A stretch of DNA of 64,000 nucleotides from Streptomyces olivaceus (lineage in GTDB: Bacteria; Actinomycetota; Actinomycetes; Streptomycetales; Streptomycetaceae), in contig NZ_JOFH01000022.1 in assembly GCF_000721235.1 (NCBI RefSeq), positions 62,001-126,000 of the forward strand, read 5' to 3'. How positions within the stretch are numbered: the stretch's first letter is position 1; every line of letters starts with the position of its first letter. The position numbers and the translations under genes were made by a program. Under the pieces are notes generated by a model. That model was not told where the DNA came from. It saw only the letters and a program-made list of their open reading frames with translations, and did no database searches. Shown here one piece after another: positions 33,729 through 42,489 of the stretch.

Positions 33729-36548
33729 ATGCCACGGCGCAACCCACGCAACGCCCTCGACAGACTGAGAACTCCCCGCGGCCTCCACGGGTTCCTGAAG
33801 GCCGCATCCGTATGCACTCTCGTTGCCGGTCTTTTGTCACCGCTTTCCCCGGCGATGGCCGCAGGGACATCGCCGTCCGCGGGGACCACCGCCGCGGAAC
33901 CCGCCGAGGCGGCCGCCAACGACCACTGCGGCGGCCAGTGTTCCGACATCCTGCCGCCCGGCCAGAACGGCAACGCCACCCTCGCGCAGATCCTCCTCAA
34001 CCAGGCCTTCGGCACCCAGCCCGAGCACGCCGAGGACCAGCTCGGCCCCTACGCGAACCTCGCCACCGGCTACACCGGCCTGACCAACGACAAGATCAAC
34101 ACCTTCTTCAACGACGCCTCCTTCGGCGTCCCCGACGGCCAGGCCGCCTCGACCCTCCGCCCCGCCGGACGCGACGACGTCACCATCGTCCGCGACAAGA
34201 AGACCGGCGTGCCGCACATCACCGGCACCACCCGCTACGGCACCGAGTTCGGCGCGGGCTATGCCGCGGCCCAGGACCGGCTGTGGCTCATGGACCTCTT
34301 CCGCCACGTCGGCCGCGGACAGCTGACCCCCTTCGCCGGCGGCGCCCCCGCCAACCAGGGCCTGGAACAGCAGTTCTGGCGCAGCGCCCCCTACACCGAG
34401 GCCGATCTGGAGGCGCAGATCGAGAGCGCCGCCGCGAAGGCCGGTGAGCGCGGCGACCTCGCCCTGGCCGACGTGGACGCCTACCTCGCCGGCGTCAACG
34501 CCTACATCGACGCCTCCGACCAGGGCCGCTACTTCCCCGGCGAGTACGTCCTGACCGGCCACAAGGACGCGATCACCAACGTCGGCACCATCGAGCGCTT
34601 CCAGCGCGCCGACCTGATCGCGCTGGCCTCCGTCATCGGCTCCCTCTTCGGCGCCGGAGGCGGCGGCGAGGTCGACAACGCGCTCTCCCTGCTCGCCGCC
34701 CAGGAAAAGTACGGCGTCGCCGAGGGCACCGAGGTCTGGGAGTCCTTCCGTCAGCGCAACGACCCCGAGGCCGTCCTCACCCAGCAGGACGGCAGCTTCC
34801 CGTACCTGCCCACGCCGGACGACCCGCAGGGGCGCGCCCTGCCCGACGCCGGGTCGGCCGAGGCGGAGCCGCTGGTGTACGACCGTACGGGCAGCGCCGC
34901 CGGGGCGAGCGCGACCGGCGCCTCCACCACCGCGGCGCAGAGCGCCACCGCCTCCGCGCGGCGCGGCATGTCCAACGCCCTCGTCGTCAGCGGCGAGCAC
35001 ACCGCGAGCGGCCACCCGGTCGCCGTCTTCGGACCGCAGACCGGCTACTTCGCCCCGCAACTGCTCATGCTCCAGGAGCTCCAGGGCCCCGGCATCAGCG
35101 CCCGCGGCGCCTCCTTCGCGGGCCTGAGCATGTACGTCGAACTCGGCCGCGGCCAGGACTACGCGTGGAGCGCCACCACGTCCGGCCAGGACATCATCGA
35201 CACCTACGCGGTCGAACTGTGCCAGGACGACTACCACTACCTCCACCGCGGCACCTGCACGCCGATGGAGAAGGTCGAGCGCCACAACGCCTGGAAGCCG
35301 ACCGTCGCCGACTCCACGGCCGCCGGCTCCTACACGATGCGCGTCTGGCGCACAGCGTACGGGCCGGTCGAGTACCGGGCCACGGTCGGCGGCAAGAAGG
35401 TCGCCTACACCACCCTGCGCTCCTCCTACCTCCACGAGGCCGACTCCATCATCGGCTTCCAGATGCTCAACGACCCCGACTACCTCGACGGCCCCGAGCG
35501 CTTCAAGGGCGCCGTCCAGCACATCAACTACACGTTCAACTGGTTCTACGCCGACTCCGAGCACACCGCGTACTACAACAGCGGCGACAACCCGGTGCGC
35601 GCGGACGGCGTCGACGCCGAGTTCCCCGTCTGGGCGCGGCAGGCGTACGAGTGGCGGGACTGGGACCCGGCCGCCAACACCGCCCGCTACACCGGCGCGT
35701 CCGCCCACCCGCAGTCGGCCGACCAGGACTACTACATCTCCTGGAACAACAAGCAGGCCGAGGACTATCCGGCCGCCTCCTGGGGCAACGGCTCCGTGCA
35801 CCGCGGCAACCTCCTCGACGACCGGGTGAAGAAGCTGGTCGCCGACGGCGGCGTCACCCGTACCGCGCTGGTCGGGGCCATGGCCGAGGCCGCCCTCGCC
35901 GACCTGCGGGCCGAGGACGTCGTCCCCGGCCTGCTGAAGGTGGTCGAGTCCGCACCGGTGACCGATCCGGCCGCGAAGACGGCCGTGGACGGACTGAAGG
36001 CGTGGCTGTCGGCGGGCGGCCTGCGCACGGAGACCTCGGCCGGCTCCGGGAAGTACGCCCACGCCGACGCGATCCGCACCCTGGACGCCTGGTGGCCGCT
36101 GCTGGTGAAGGCCGAGTTCGAACCCGGCCTCGGCACCGGCCTCTACACCGCCTTCACCCGCAACCTGCCCGTCGACGAGTCCCCGTCCGCCGCCCACGGC
36201 CCGACCGGCGCCCACGCCGGCAGCGCCTTCCAGTACGGCTGGTGGAGCTATGTCGACAAGGACATCCGGGCCGTGCTCGGTGAGAACGTCAAGGGCCCGC
36301 TGGCGCACCCGTACTGCGGCGACGGCGACCTCGCCGCCTGCCGGGACACGCTGGTCACCACCCTCAAGGAGGCGGCGGGCCGCACGGCCGTCCAGGTCTA
36401 CCCCGGCGACGAGAACTGCTCGGCCGGTGACCAGTGGTGCGCCGACTCGGTGATCCACCGGACCCTCGGCGGCATCAAGCACGGTGGCATCGGCTGGCAG
36501 AACCGGCCGACCTACCAGCAGGTCGTGGAGTTCACGTCCCACCGGTGA
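33729..36548 (+). CDS. Secreted penicillin acylase-family (S45) hydrolase
   Basis: A 939-residue secreted Ntn hydrolase. The signal peptide has a long n-region (MPRRNPRNALDRLRTPRG) and cleaves near SPAMA/A at about residue 45. The alpha chain includes VTIVRDKKTGVPHITGTTRYGTEFGAGYAAAQDRLWLMD. The catalytic Ser is likely Ser415 in RRGMSNALVVSG, where autoproteolysis would create the beta chain; the asparagine in its SNA context is typical. YAWSATTSGQDIIDTY is also conserved. Members cleave N-acyl bonds of beta-lactams, acyl-homoserine lactones or cyclic lipopeptides. The substrate here is unknown. A GGGAGGAG site precedes the ATG. Confidence 0.92.
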   Translation: MPRRNPRNALDRLRTPRGLHGFLKAASVCTLVAGLLSPLSPAMAAGTSPSAGTTAAEPAEAAANDHCGGQCSDILPPGQNGNATLAQILLNQAFGTQPEHAEDQLGPYANLATGYTGLTNDKINTFFNDASFGVPDGQAASTLRPAGRDDVTIVRDKKTGVPHITGTTRYGTEFGAGYAAAQDRLWLMDLFRHVGRGQLTPFAGGAPANQGLEQQFWRSAPYTEADLEAQIESAAAKAGERGDLALADVDAYLAGVNAYIDASDQGRYFPGEYVLTGHKDAITNVGTIERFQRADLIALASVIGSLFGAGGGGEVDNALSLLAAQEKYGVAEGTEVWESFRQRNDPEAVLTQQDGSFPYLPTPDDPQGRALPDAGSAEAEPLVYDRTGSAAGASATGASTTAAQSATASARRGMSNALVVSGEHTASGHPVAVFGPQTGYFAPQLLMLQELQGPGISARGASFAGLSMYVELGRGQDYAWSATTSGQDIIDTYAVELCQDDYHYLHRGTCTPMEKVERHNAWKPTVADSTAAGSYTMRVWRTAYGPVEYRATVGGKKVAYTTLRSSYLHEADSIIGFQMLNDPDYLDGPERFKGAVQHINYTFNWFYADSEHTAYYNSGDNPVRADGVDAEFPVWARQAYEWRDWDPAANTARYTGASAHPQSADQDYYISWNNKQAEDYPAASWGNGSVHRGNLLDDRVKKLVADGGVTRTALVGAMAEAALADLRAEDVVPGLLKVVESAPVTDPAAKTAVDGLKAWLSAGGLRTETSAGSGKYAHADAIRTLDAWWPLLVKAEFEPGLGTGLYTAFTRNLPVDESPSAAHGPTGAHAGSAFQYGWWSYVDKDIRAVLGENVKGPLAHPYCGDGDLAACRDTLVTTLKEAAGRTAVQVYPGDENCSAGDQWCADSVIHRTLGGIKHGGIGWQNRPTYQQVVEFTSHR

Positions 36549-36569
36549 GCGGCCGGCGGCGGTAGGGCA

Positions 36570-37850
36570 TCAGCGGTAGAGCAGGTACTGGCGGCGCGTC
36601 CTCCGGAACGCCGCCAGTTCCCGTTCCCAGCCGTCCACCACCTCGTCGGTGTCCGCGCCCGCGTCGATCATCGTGCGCACCCGCGCGGAGCCGGAGAGCC
36701 GGTCGATCGCGTGGTCCGCCCGCCAGGCGAAGCCGTCCCAGTACCGCTTCGCGGTCACCAGAAGGGCGATTCCGGTGCGCACCGGATCGAACGCGGCCCG
36801 GTCGTGCACGTGGAGCTGCACGCCCCCGACGGTCTTCCCCTGGAACTTGGAGAACGAGGGCGCGAAGTAGGCCTCCCTGAACCGCACACCGGGCAGGCCG
36901 GCCTCGTTCGCGGCGGCGGCCCAGCTCCCGTCGATCCCCTCCGCGCCCAGCAGCTCGAACGGGCGGGTGGTGCCACGCCCCTCGGAGAGGTTCGTGCCCT
37001 CGAACAGGCAGGTCCCCGAGTACACGAGCGCGCACTCCGGCGTCGGCATGTTCGGGCTCGGCGGCACCCAGGGCAGCCCGGAGGCGTCGTAGAACTCCGA
37101 GCGCCGCCAGCCCGTCATCGTGACCGTCTCCAGCGGCACCGGCTCCGGCAGGAACTCGTGGTTGAAGAGCAGGGCCAGCTCGGCGACCGTCATGCCGTGC
37201 GCCTGCGCGATCGGCTGCCGTCCGACGAAACTGGCGAACTCCTTGTGCAGGACCGGACCGAGGGCCGCCCGCCCGGTCACCGGGTTCGGCCGGTCCAGCA
37301 CCACGAACCGCTTCCCCGCCAGCCCGGCCGCCTCCATGCAGTCGAACAGCGTCCAGATGTACGTGTAGAAGCGCGCGCCCACGTCCTGGATGTCGAAGAC
37401 GACGGTGTCCACGCCGGACGCCGTGAACACGTCGGCGAGCGGCTGCCCGCTCTTCAGGTACGTGTCGTAGACCGGCAGCCCGGTCGCCGGGTCGTCGTAG
37501 CGGCCCTCGGAGCCGCCCGCCTGCGCGGTGCCGCGGAAGCCGTGCTCGGGGCCGAAGACGGCGGTCAGGTCCACGCGGTCGTCGGCGTGCATGACGTCGA
37601 CGATGTGGCGCACGTCGCGGGTGATGCCGGTCGGGTTGGTGACGACGCCGACCTTCTGCCCGGCGAGCGGGGCGTAGCCGCCGTCGGCGAGGCGCTCGAA
37701 GCCGGTGCGCAGCCGGCGGCCGCCGTGTCCGGCGTGTGCCGCCTGCGCCGCGGGCACCGCCTGCGCCGGGCCCGCGGCGGTGGCCGCCGCCGTGGGCCCG
37801 GCCGCCACGGCGGCGGTCGTGGCGAGCAGGTTCCGTCTGGACAGCGTCAT
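36570..37850 (-). CDS. namZ: Tat-exported exo-beta-N-acetylmuramidase (NamZ-like, DUF1343)
   Basis: A 426-residue DUF1343/GH171 protein. It has a Tat signal (SRRNLLATTAAVAAG) followed by an Ala-rich stretch. The enzyme domain begins near GFERLADGGYAPLAGQKVGVVTNPTGITRD and includes GPEHGFRG, VVFDIQDVGARFYTYIWTL, VLDRPNPVTG, NLSEGRGTTRPFELLGAEGI and the C-terminal VDGWERELAAFRRTRRQYLLY. NamZ releases terminal MurNAc from peptidoglycan fragments and supports wall recycling. The ATG has a GGAGGT site. It is convergent with the acylase gene. Confidence 0.92.
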   Translation of the reverse strand: MTLSRRNLLATTAAVAAGPTAAATAAGPAQAVPAAQAAHAGHGGRRLRTGFERLADGGYAPLAGQKVGVVTNPTGITRDVRHIVDVMHADDRVDLTAVFGPEHGFRGTAQAGGSEGRYDDPATGLPVYDTYLKSGQPLADVFTASGVDTVVFDIQDVGARFYTYIWTLFDCMEAAGLAGKRFVVLDRPNPVTGRAALGPVLHKEFASFVGRQPIAQAHGMTVAELALLFNHEFLPEPVPLETVTMTGWRRSEFYDASGLPWVPPSPNMPTPECALVYSGTCLFEGTNLSEGRGTTRPFELLGAEGIDGSWAAAANEAGLPGVRFREAYFAPSFSKFQGKTVGGVQLHVHDRAAFDPVRTGIALLVTAKRYWDGFAWRADHAIDRLSGSARVRTMIDAGADTDEVVDGWERELAAFRRTRRQYLLYR

Positions 37851-37954
37851 GCGGTGACCTCCGTGATCGCGGCGGGTGTCATGCGCACGCACGCTAACCC
37901 GCGCCCCGGGCGGCGCGGAACGTGTCGGACCGCGGTTCACCTCTTCCGTCGTAC

Positions 37955-37972
37955 ATACCGACTGGTTAGTCT
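37955..37972. promoter_or_regulatory. TetR operator upstream of the SDR-ligase-tetR operon
   Basis: ATACCGACTGGTTAGTCT matches 13 of 18 positions of the palindrome at 43554, which precedes the facing operon. It lies about 150 bp before the SDR start, inside the 275-bp divergent gap with namZ. Confidence 0.6.
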
Positions 37973-38125
37973 GGTGCCTGCCGTGCCGGGGAACCGGCCG
38001 TTCCCGGGCCGCGCGGAGGCGTGCCGAGCCGTGCCGAGCCGCACTGGGTCGCACGGAGTGGCACGGGTCGCGAGTCGTGCCCGGTCGGGCCCAGCCGTGT
38101 CGTCGTGCCGTGTCGAAGGAGACCG

Positions 38126-38896
38126 ATGGTGGAAGCCGTGCAGGATGCCGGAGTCGTCGTCACCGGGGCGGGAGGCGGCATCGGCGCCGCGCTGGCCCGC
38201 CGCTTCGCCGCCGGCGGAGCCCGGGTCGTCGTCAACGACCTCGACGCCGACCGGGCCCGGGCCGTCGCCGACGAGATCGGCGGCATCGCCGTCCCCGGCG
38301 ACGCCGCCGCGACCGTCACCGAGGCCCGCGAGGCGCTGGGCGGCACCGTCGACGTGTACTGCGCCAACGCGGGCGTCGGCTCCGCGGGATCCGAGGCCGC
38401 CGACGCGGCCGTCTGGGCGCTGGCCTGGGACGTCAACGTCATGGCCCACGTCCGCGCGGCCCACGAACTCATCCCCGACTGGCTGGAGCGCGGCAGCGGC
38501 CGCTTCGTCTCCACCGTCTCCGCCGCCGGCCTGCTCACCATGATCGGAGCCGCGCCCTACAGCGTCACCAAGCACGGCGCCTACGCCTTCGCCGAGTGGC
38601 TCTCCCTGACCTACCGCCACCGCGGCATCAAGGTCCACGCCATCTGCCCGCAGGGCGTGCGCACCGACATGCTGGCGGCCACCGGAAGCGCCGGCGACCT
38701 GGTGCTCCAGCCCACCGCGATCGAGCCGCAGGACGTCGCGGACGCCCTGTTCAAGGGCATCGAGGAGGACCGCTTCCTGATCCTGCCGCACCCCGAGGTG
38801 GCCGAGTACTACCGGGCCCGGGCCGTCGAACCTGACCGCTGGCTGCACGGCATGAACCGCCTCCAGCGCCAGTGGGAGGAGGCGACGGCCCGATGA
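38126..38896 (+). CDS. Short-chain dehydrogenase/reductase
   Basis: A 256-residue SDR. It has the cofactor motif TGAGGGIG, the NAG motif CANAGVGS, the catalytic Ser in STVSAAG and YSVTK containing the Tyr-x3-Lys pair. Asp after the second strand (VVNDLDADRA) suggests NAD(H). The start has GAAGGAG 6 nt upstream. It overlaps the ligase gene by 4 nt (ATGA). In a 4-hydroxyacid pathway it could interconvert 3- or 4-keto and hydroxy acyl groups, but this is inferred only from context. Confidence 0.9.
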   Translation: MVEAVQDAGVVVTGAGGGIGAALARRFAAGGARVVVNDLDADRARAVADEIGGIAVPGDAAATVTEAREALGGTVDVYCANAGVGSAGSEAADAAVWALAWDVNVMAHVRAAHELIPDWLERGSGRFVSTVSAAGLLTMIGAAPYSVTKHGAYAFAEWLSLTYRHRGIKVHAICPQGVRTDMLAATGSAGDLVLQPTAIEPQDVADALFKGIEEDRFLILPHPEVAEYYRARAVEPDRWLHGMNRLQRQWEEATAR

Positions 38897-40575
38897 CCGG
38901 CCCCCGTTACGCCGACAAGCCCTGGCTGGACCTGCTGACCGACGCCCAGAAGGCCCCGCTGCACCCCGACGACTCCCTGGTGCACGCCCTGCGGCGGGCC
39001 GCCGCCGAGGCCCCCGACCGCGCCCTGATCGCCTACTTCGACGGCCGCCTCACCTACCGCGAGGTGGACCGGCTGAGCGACTCGGTCGCCGGACACCTCA
39101 CCGCGCGGGGCCTGGAGCGCGGCGACCGGGTGGCGGTCCTGCTGCAGAACTCCCCGCACTTCGTGCTCGCGGTCCTCGGCGCCTGGAAGGCGGGCGCGGT
39201 CGTCGTGCCCGTCAACCCCATGTACAAGTCGGGGGAGGTCGGCCACGTCCTGCGGGACGGCGAGGTGGCCGCGCTGGTCTGCTCCGACCGGGCCTGGGAG
39301 TCGTACCTGCGCGAGACGGCGGCCCGGTCGCCGGTGCGGATCGTGCTCACGGCGTGCGAGCTGGACTTCCAGACCCGCCGGGACACGCGCGTACTGGCCT
39401 TCGAGCGGCTGCCGCGCCCGGCCGGCACCGACGACCTCGCCGAGGTGGCCCGCGCCGGCCACCGGGCACCCGAGGGCCGCGACCCCGGCCCCAACGACAC
39501 CGCGCTCATCAGCTACACCTCGGGCACCAGCGGCACCCCCAAGGGCGCCACCAACACCCACCGCAACATCATGTACAACGCGGAACGGCAGCGCACCGGG
39601 CTCCTTCTGCCCGACGCACCGGTGTACTTCGCGCTGGCCCCGCTGTTCCACATCACCGGCCTGGTCTGCGAGTTCGGCGCCTGCCTGAACAGCGCCGGCA
39701 CCCTCGTCCTCGCGTACCGCTTCGAGGCGGGCGTGGTGCTCGACGCGTTCGCCGAGCACCGGCCGCACTACACGGTCGGCCCCTCCACCGCCTTCATGGC
39801 CCTGGCCGCCCACCCCTCCGTCACGCGCGAGCACTTCGCGTCCTTCGCCAACATCTCCTCCGGCGGCGCCCCGCTGCCGCCCGCCCTGGTGGAGAAGTTC
39901 CGCGCGGGCCTCGGCCCGTACGTCCGCAACGGCTACGGCCTCACCGAGTGCACCGCGCCCTGCGCCTCCGTGCCGCCGCACCTGGAGGCGCCGGTCGACC
40001 CGGCCTCCGGGACCCTCGCCGTCGGCGTGCCCGGCCCCGAGACGGTCGTGCGGATCGTCGACGACCAGGGCGCCGAGGTGCCCTTCGGGGAGCAGGGCGA
40101 GATCGTTGTCAGCGGCCCCCAGGTCGTCCCCGGCTACTGGCGCCGCCCGGACGCCACCGCGGAGACCTTCCCCGGCGGCGAACTGCGCACCGGCGACATC
40201 GGCTTCATGGACACCCAGGGGTGGCTCTACGTCGTCGACCGCAAGAAGGACATGATCAACGCCTCCGGCTTCAAGGTCTGGCCGCGCGAGGTCGAGGACG
40301 TGCTCTACACCCACCCGGCGGTGCGCGAGGCGGCCGTCGTCGGCGTCCCCGACGGCTACCGCGGGGAGACCGTCAAGGCGTACATCAGCCTCCGGCCGGG
40401 CGCCGACACGGACCCGGACGCACTCGCCGCCTACTGCGGGGAGAGACTGGCCGCGTACAAATACCCGCGCCAGGTGGAGATCCTGCCCGACCTGCCGAAG
40501 ACGGCGAGTGGGAAGATCCTCCGTCGGGAACTGCGTTCCCGTACGCACCAGGACACGGCAGTGAACGGACAGTGA
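38893..40575 (+). CDS. Acyl-CoA synthetase (AMP-forming)
   Basis: A 560-residue ANL-superfamily ligase that activates a carboxylic acid to its CoA thioester via an acyl-adenylate. The P-loop-like motif is YTSGTSGTPKGATNTHRN (about 210-227), NGYGLTECT is the A5 motif, GELRTGDIGFMDTQGWLYVVDRKKDMI covers A7-A8, and PKTASGKILRREL contains the C-terminal catalytic Lys. The middle sequence resembles long- or medium-chain fatty-acid ligases. It is the second gene of a three-gene operon with the SDR and a TetR. Confidence 0.94.
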   Translation: MTGPRYADKPWLDLLTDAQKAPLHPDDSLVHALRRAAAEAPDRALIAYFDGRLTYREVDRLSDSVAGHLTARGLERGDRVAVLLQNSPHFVLAVLGAWKAGAVVVPVNPMYKSGEVGHVLRDGEVAALVCSDRAWESYLRETAARSPVRIVLTACELDFQTRRDTRVLAFERLPRPAGTDDLAEVARAGHRAPEGRDPGPNDTALISYTSGTSGTPKGATNTHRNIMYNAERQRTGLLLPDAPVYFALAPLFHITGLVCEFGACLNSAGTLVLAYRFEAGVVLDAFAEHRPHYTVGPSTAFMALAAHPSVTREHFASFANISSGGAPLPPALVEKFRAGLGPYVRNGYGLTECTAPCASVPPHLEAPVDPASGTLAVGVPGPETVVRIVDDQGAEVPFGEQGEIVVSGPQVVPGYWRRPDATAETFPGGELRTGDIGFMDTQGWLYVVDRKKDMINASGFKVWPREVEDVLYTHPAVREAAVVGVPDGYRGETVKAYISLRPGADTDPDALAAYCGERLAAYKYPRQVEILPDLPKTASGKILRRELRSRTHQDTAVNGQ

Positions 40576-40588
40576 AACGGAAAGGCAG

Positions 40589-41191
40589 GTGAAGGCAGTG
40601 CCCAGGACCACGGACGGGGACGGCACTCCGGTGCCGCAGCGGCTCCTGGCCGCCGCCACCCGGCTCTTCGCCGAGCAGGGCTACGACCGCACCTCGGTAC
40701 AGGAGATCGTGGAGGCGGCGGGCGTCACCAAGGGGGCGCTCTACCACTACTTCGGCTCCAAGGACGACCTCCTGCACGAGGTGTACGCGCGCGTGCTGCG
40801 CCTCCAGCAGGAACGCCTGGACGCCTTCGCGGACTCTGACGACCCGGTGGAGAGCAGGGTGCGCGAGGCGGCGGCGGACGTCGTCGTCACGACCATCGAG
40901 AACCTCGACGACGCGTCGATCTTCTTTCGCTCCATGCACCAGCTGAGCCCGGAGAAGAACAAACAGGTACGCGCCGAGCGCCGCCGCTACCACGAACGGT
41001 TCCGGGCGCTCATCGAGGAGGGGCAGCGCACCGGCGTCTTCACCAAGGAGACCCCGGCCGACCTGGTGGTGGACTACCACTTCGGGTCCATCCACCACCT
41101 GTCCACCTGGTACCGCCCCGACGGCCCGCTCAGCCCGCAGGAGGTCGCCGACCACCTCGCGGACCTGCTGCTGCGCGCACTGCGCCCCTGA
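40589..41191 (+). CDS. TetR-family regulator of the acyl-CoA cluster
   Basis: A 200-residue TetR protein similar to actinobacterial PaaR/KstR2-type acyl-CoA-responsive repressors. The DNA-binding domain is RLLAAATRLFAEQGYDRTSVQEIVEAAGVTKGALYHYFGSKDDLL (about 15-60). The GTG at 40589 is used; another GTG at 40598 is possible. It follows the ligase by 13 bp. The palindromes at 37955 and 43554 flank the two operons and are its likely targets. Confidence 0.9.
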   Translation: MKAVPRTTDGDGTPVPQRLLAAATRLFAEQGYDRTSVQEIVEAAGVTKGALYHYFGSKDDLLHEVYARVLRLQQERLDAFADSDDPVESRVREAAADVVVTTIENLDDASIFFRSMHQLSPEKNKQVRAERRRYHERFRALIEEGQRTGVFTKETPADLVVDYHFGSIHHLSTWYRPDGPLSPQEVADHLADLLLRALRP

Positions 41192-41203
41192 CACACCCGT
41201 GCG

Positions 41204-41240
41204 GCGACGGGCCCCCGGGAACCTCCCGGGGGCCCGTCGC
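41204..41240. terminator. Bidirectional terminator hairpin
   Basis: Perfect 17-bp stem (41204-41220 with 41224-41240) and a 3-base loop. It separates the convergent TetR and acyl-CoA dehydrogenase genes. Confidence 0.8.
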
Positions 41241-41267
41241 GCGTCGCCCGCCCGCTCGAAGGTCCCT

Positions 41268-42482
41268 CTACAGGTACTTCTTGATCTCCCGGCGGGCCAG
41301 CGAGCGCTGGTGGACCTCGTCCGGACCGTCGGCGATCATCAGCGTCCGCGCACCGGCGTACAGCTCCGCCAGCGGGAAGTCCTGGCTCACGCCGCCCGCG
41401 CCGTGCAGCTGGATCGCCCGGTCGATGATGTCGACCACCGCGCGGGGCGTGGCGATCTTGATCGCCTGGATCTCGGTGTGCGCGCCCCGGTTGCCGACGG
41501 TGTCCATCAGCCAGGCGGTCTTCAGCACCAGCAGCCGCAGCTGTTCGACGGTGACCCGGGCGTCGGCGATCCAGTTGTGGACCACGCCCTGCTGGGCCAG
41601 CGCCTTGCCGAAGGCCTCCCTGGACACCGCGCGGCGGCACATCAGCTCGATCGCGCGCTCGGCCATGCCGATCAGCCGCATGCAGTGGTGGATGCGGCCG
41701 GGACCGAGACGGGCCTGGGCGATGGCGAACCCGCCGCCCTCCTCGCCGATCAGGTTCGACACCGGCACGCGCGCGCGGTCGAAGACCACCTCGGCGTGGC
41801 CGCCGTGGTAGTGGTCCTCGTACCCGAAGACCTGCATCGCCCGGTGGACCGTCACCCCGGGCGTGTCGCGCGGGACCAGCACCATGGACTGCTGGCGGCG
41901 GACGTCCGCGCCGTCCGGGTCGGTCTTGCCCATCACGATGAAGATCCTGCAGTCCGGGTTCATCGCCCCGGAGATGTACCACTTGCGGCCCGTGACGACG
42001 TACTCGTCACCCTCGCGCTCGATGTGCGTGGTGATGTTCGTGGCATCCGAGGAGGCCACCTCCGGCTCGGTCATCGCGAACGCCGAGCGGATCTCCCCGG
42101 CGAGCAGCGGCTCCAGCCACTGCTTGCGCTGCGCCTCGTCGGCGAACTGGGCCAGCACCTCCATGTTGCCGGTGTCGGGCGCGGCGCAGTTCGTCGCGGT
42201 CGGGGCCAGCTGCGGGCTGCGGCCGGTGATCTCGGCGAGCGGGGCGTACTGGAGGTTGGTGAGGCCCGCGCCGTACTCGGCGTCGGGGAGGAACAGGTTC
42301 CACAGGCCCTGGCGGCGGGCCTCGGCCTTCAGGTCCTCCACGACCTGCGGGGTGTCCCAGGGGGAGGCGAGCCGGGCGCGCTGCTCGTGGGCGGTCCGCT
42401 CGGCCGGGTAGACGTACTCGTCCATGAAGGCCAGCAGCCTGGCGCGGAGTTCCTCGGTGCGTGCGTCGTACGCGAAGTCCAT
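41268..42482 (-). CDS. Acyl-CoA dehydrogenase, ACAD10/11-like
   Basis: A 404-residue acyl-CoA dehydrogenase. SAFAMTEPEVASSDATNI is the flavin/substrate motif with the AMTEPxVASSDATN form found in the ACAD10/11 and LvaC-like branch. VTGRKWYISGAMNPDCRIFIVMGKTDP and LHGAGGVSQDFPLAELYAGARTLMIADGPDEVH are also characteristic. It lies 7 bp after an APH-type kinase gene. In ACAD11 the same two domains are fused: the kinase phosphorylates the 4-hydroxyl of a 4-hydroxyacyl-CoA and the dehydrogenase domain removes phosphate. That chemistry is inferred from family and pairing. Confidence 0.93.
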   Translation of the reverse strand: MDFAYDARTEELRARLLAFMDEYVYPAERTAHEQRARLASPWDTPQVVEDLKAEARRQGLWNLFLPDAEYGAGLTNLQYAPLAEITGRSPQLAPTATNCAAPDTGNMEVLAQFADEAQRKQWLEPLLAGEIRSAFAMTEPEVASSDATNITTHIEREGDEYVVTGRKWYISGAMNPDCRIFIVMGKTDPDGADVRRQQSMVLVPRDTPGVTVHRAMQVFGYEDHYHGGHAEVVFDRARVPVSNLIGEEGGGFAIAQARLGPGRIHHCMRLIGMAERAIELMCRRAVSREAFGKALAQQGVVHNWIADARVTVEQLRLLVLKTAWLMDTVGNRGAHTEIQAIKIATPRAVVDIIDRAIQLHGAGGVSQDFPLAELYAGARTLMIADGPDEVHQRSLARREIKKYL

Positions 42483-42489
42483 GACGGGG

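Noticed and set aside
33837..36542. 901-codon open frame opposite the acylase gene
   Set aside because: Antisense mirror of a clear penicillin acylase; no domain and no ribosome-binding site.
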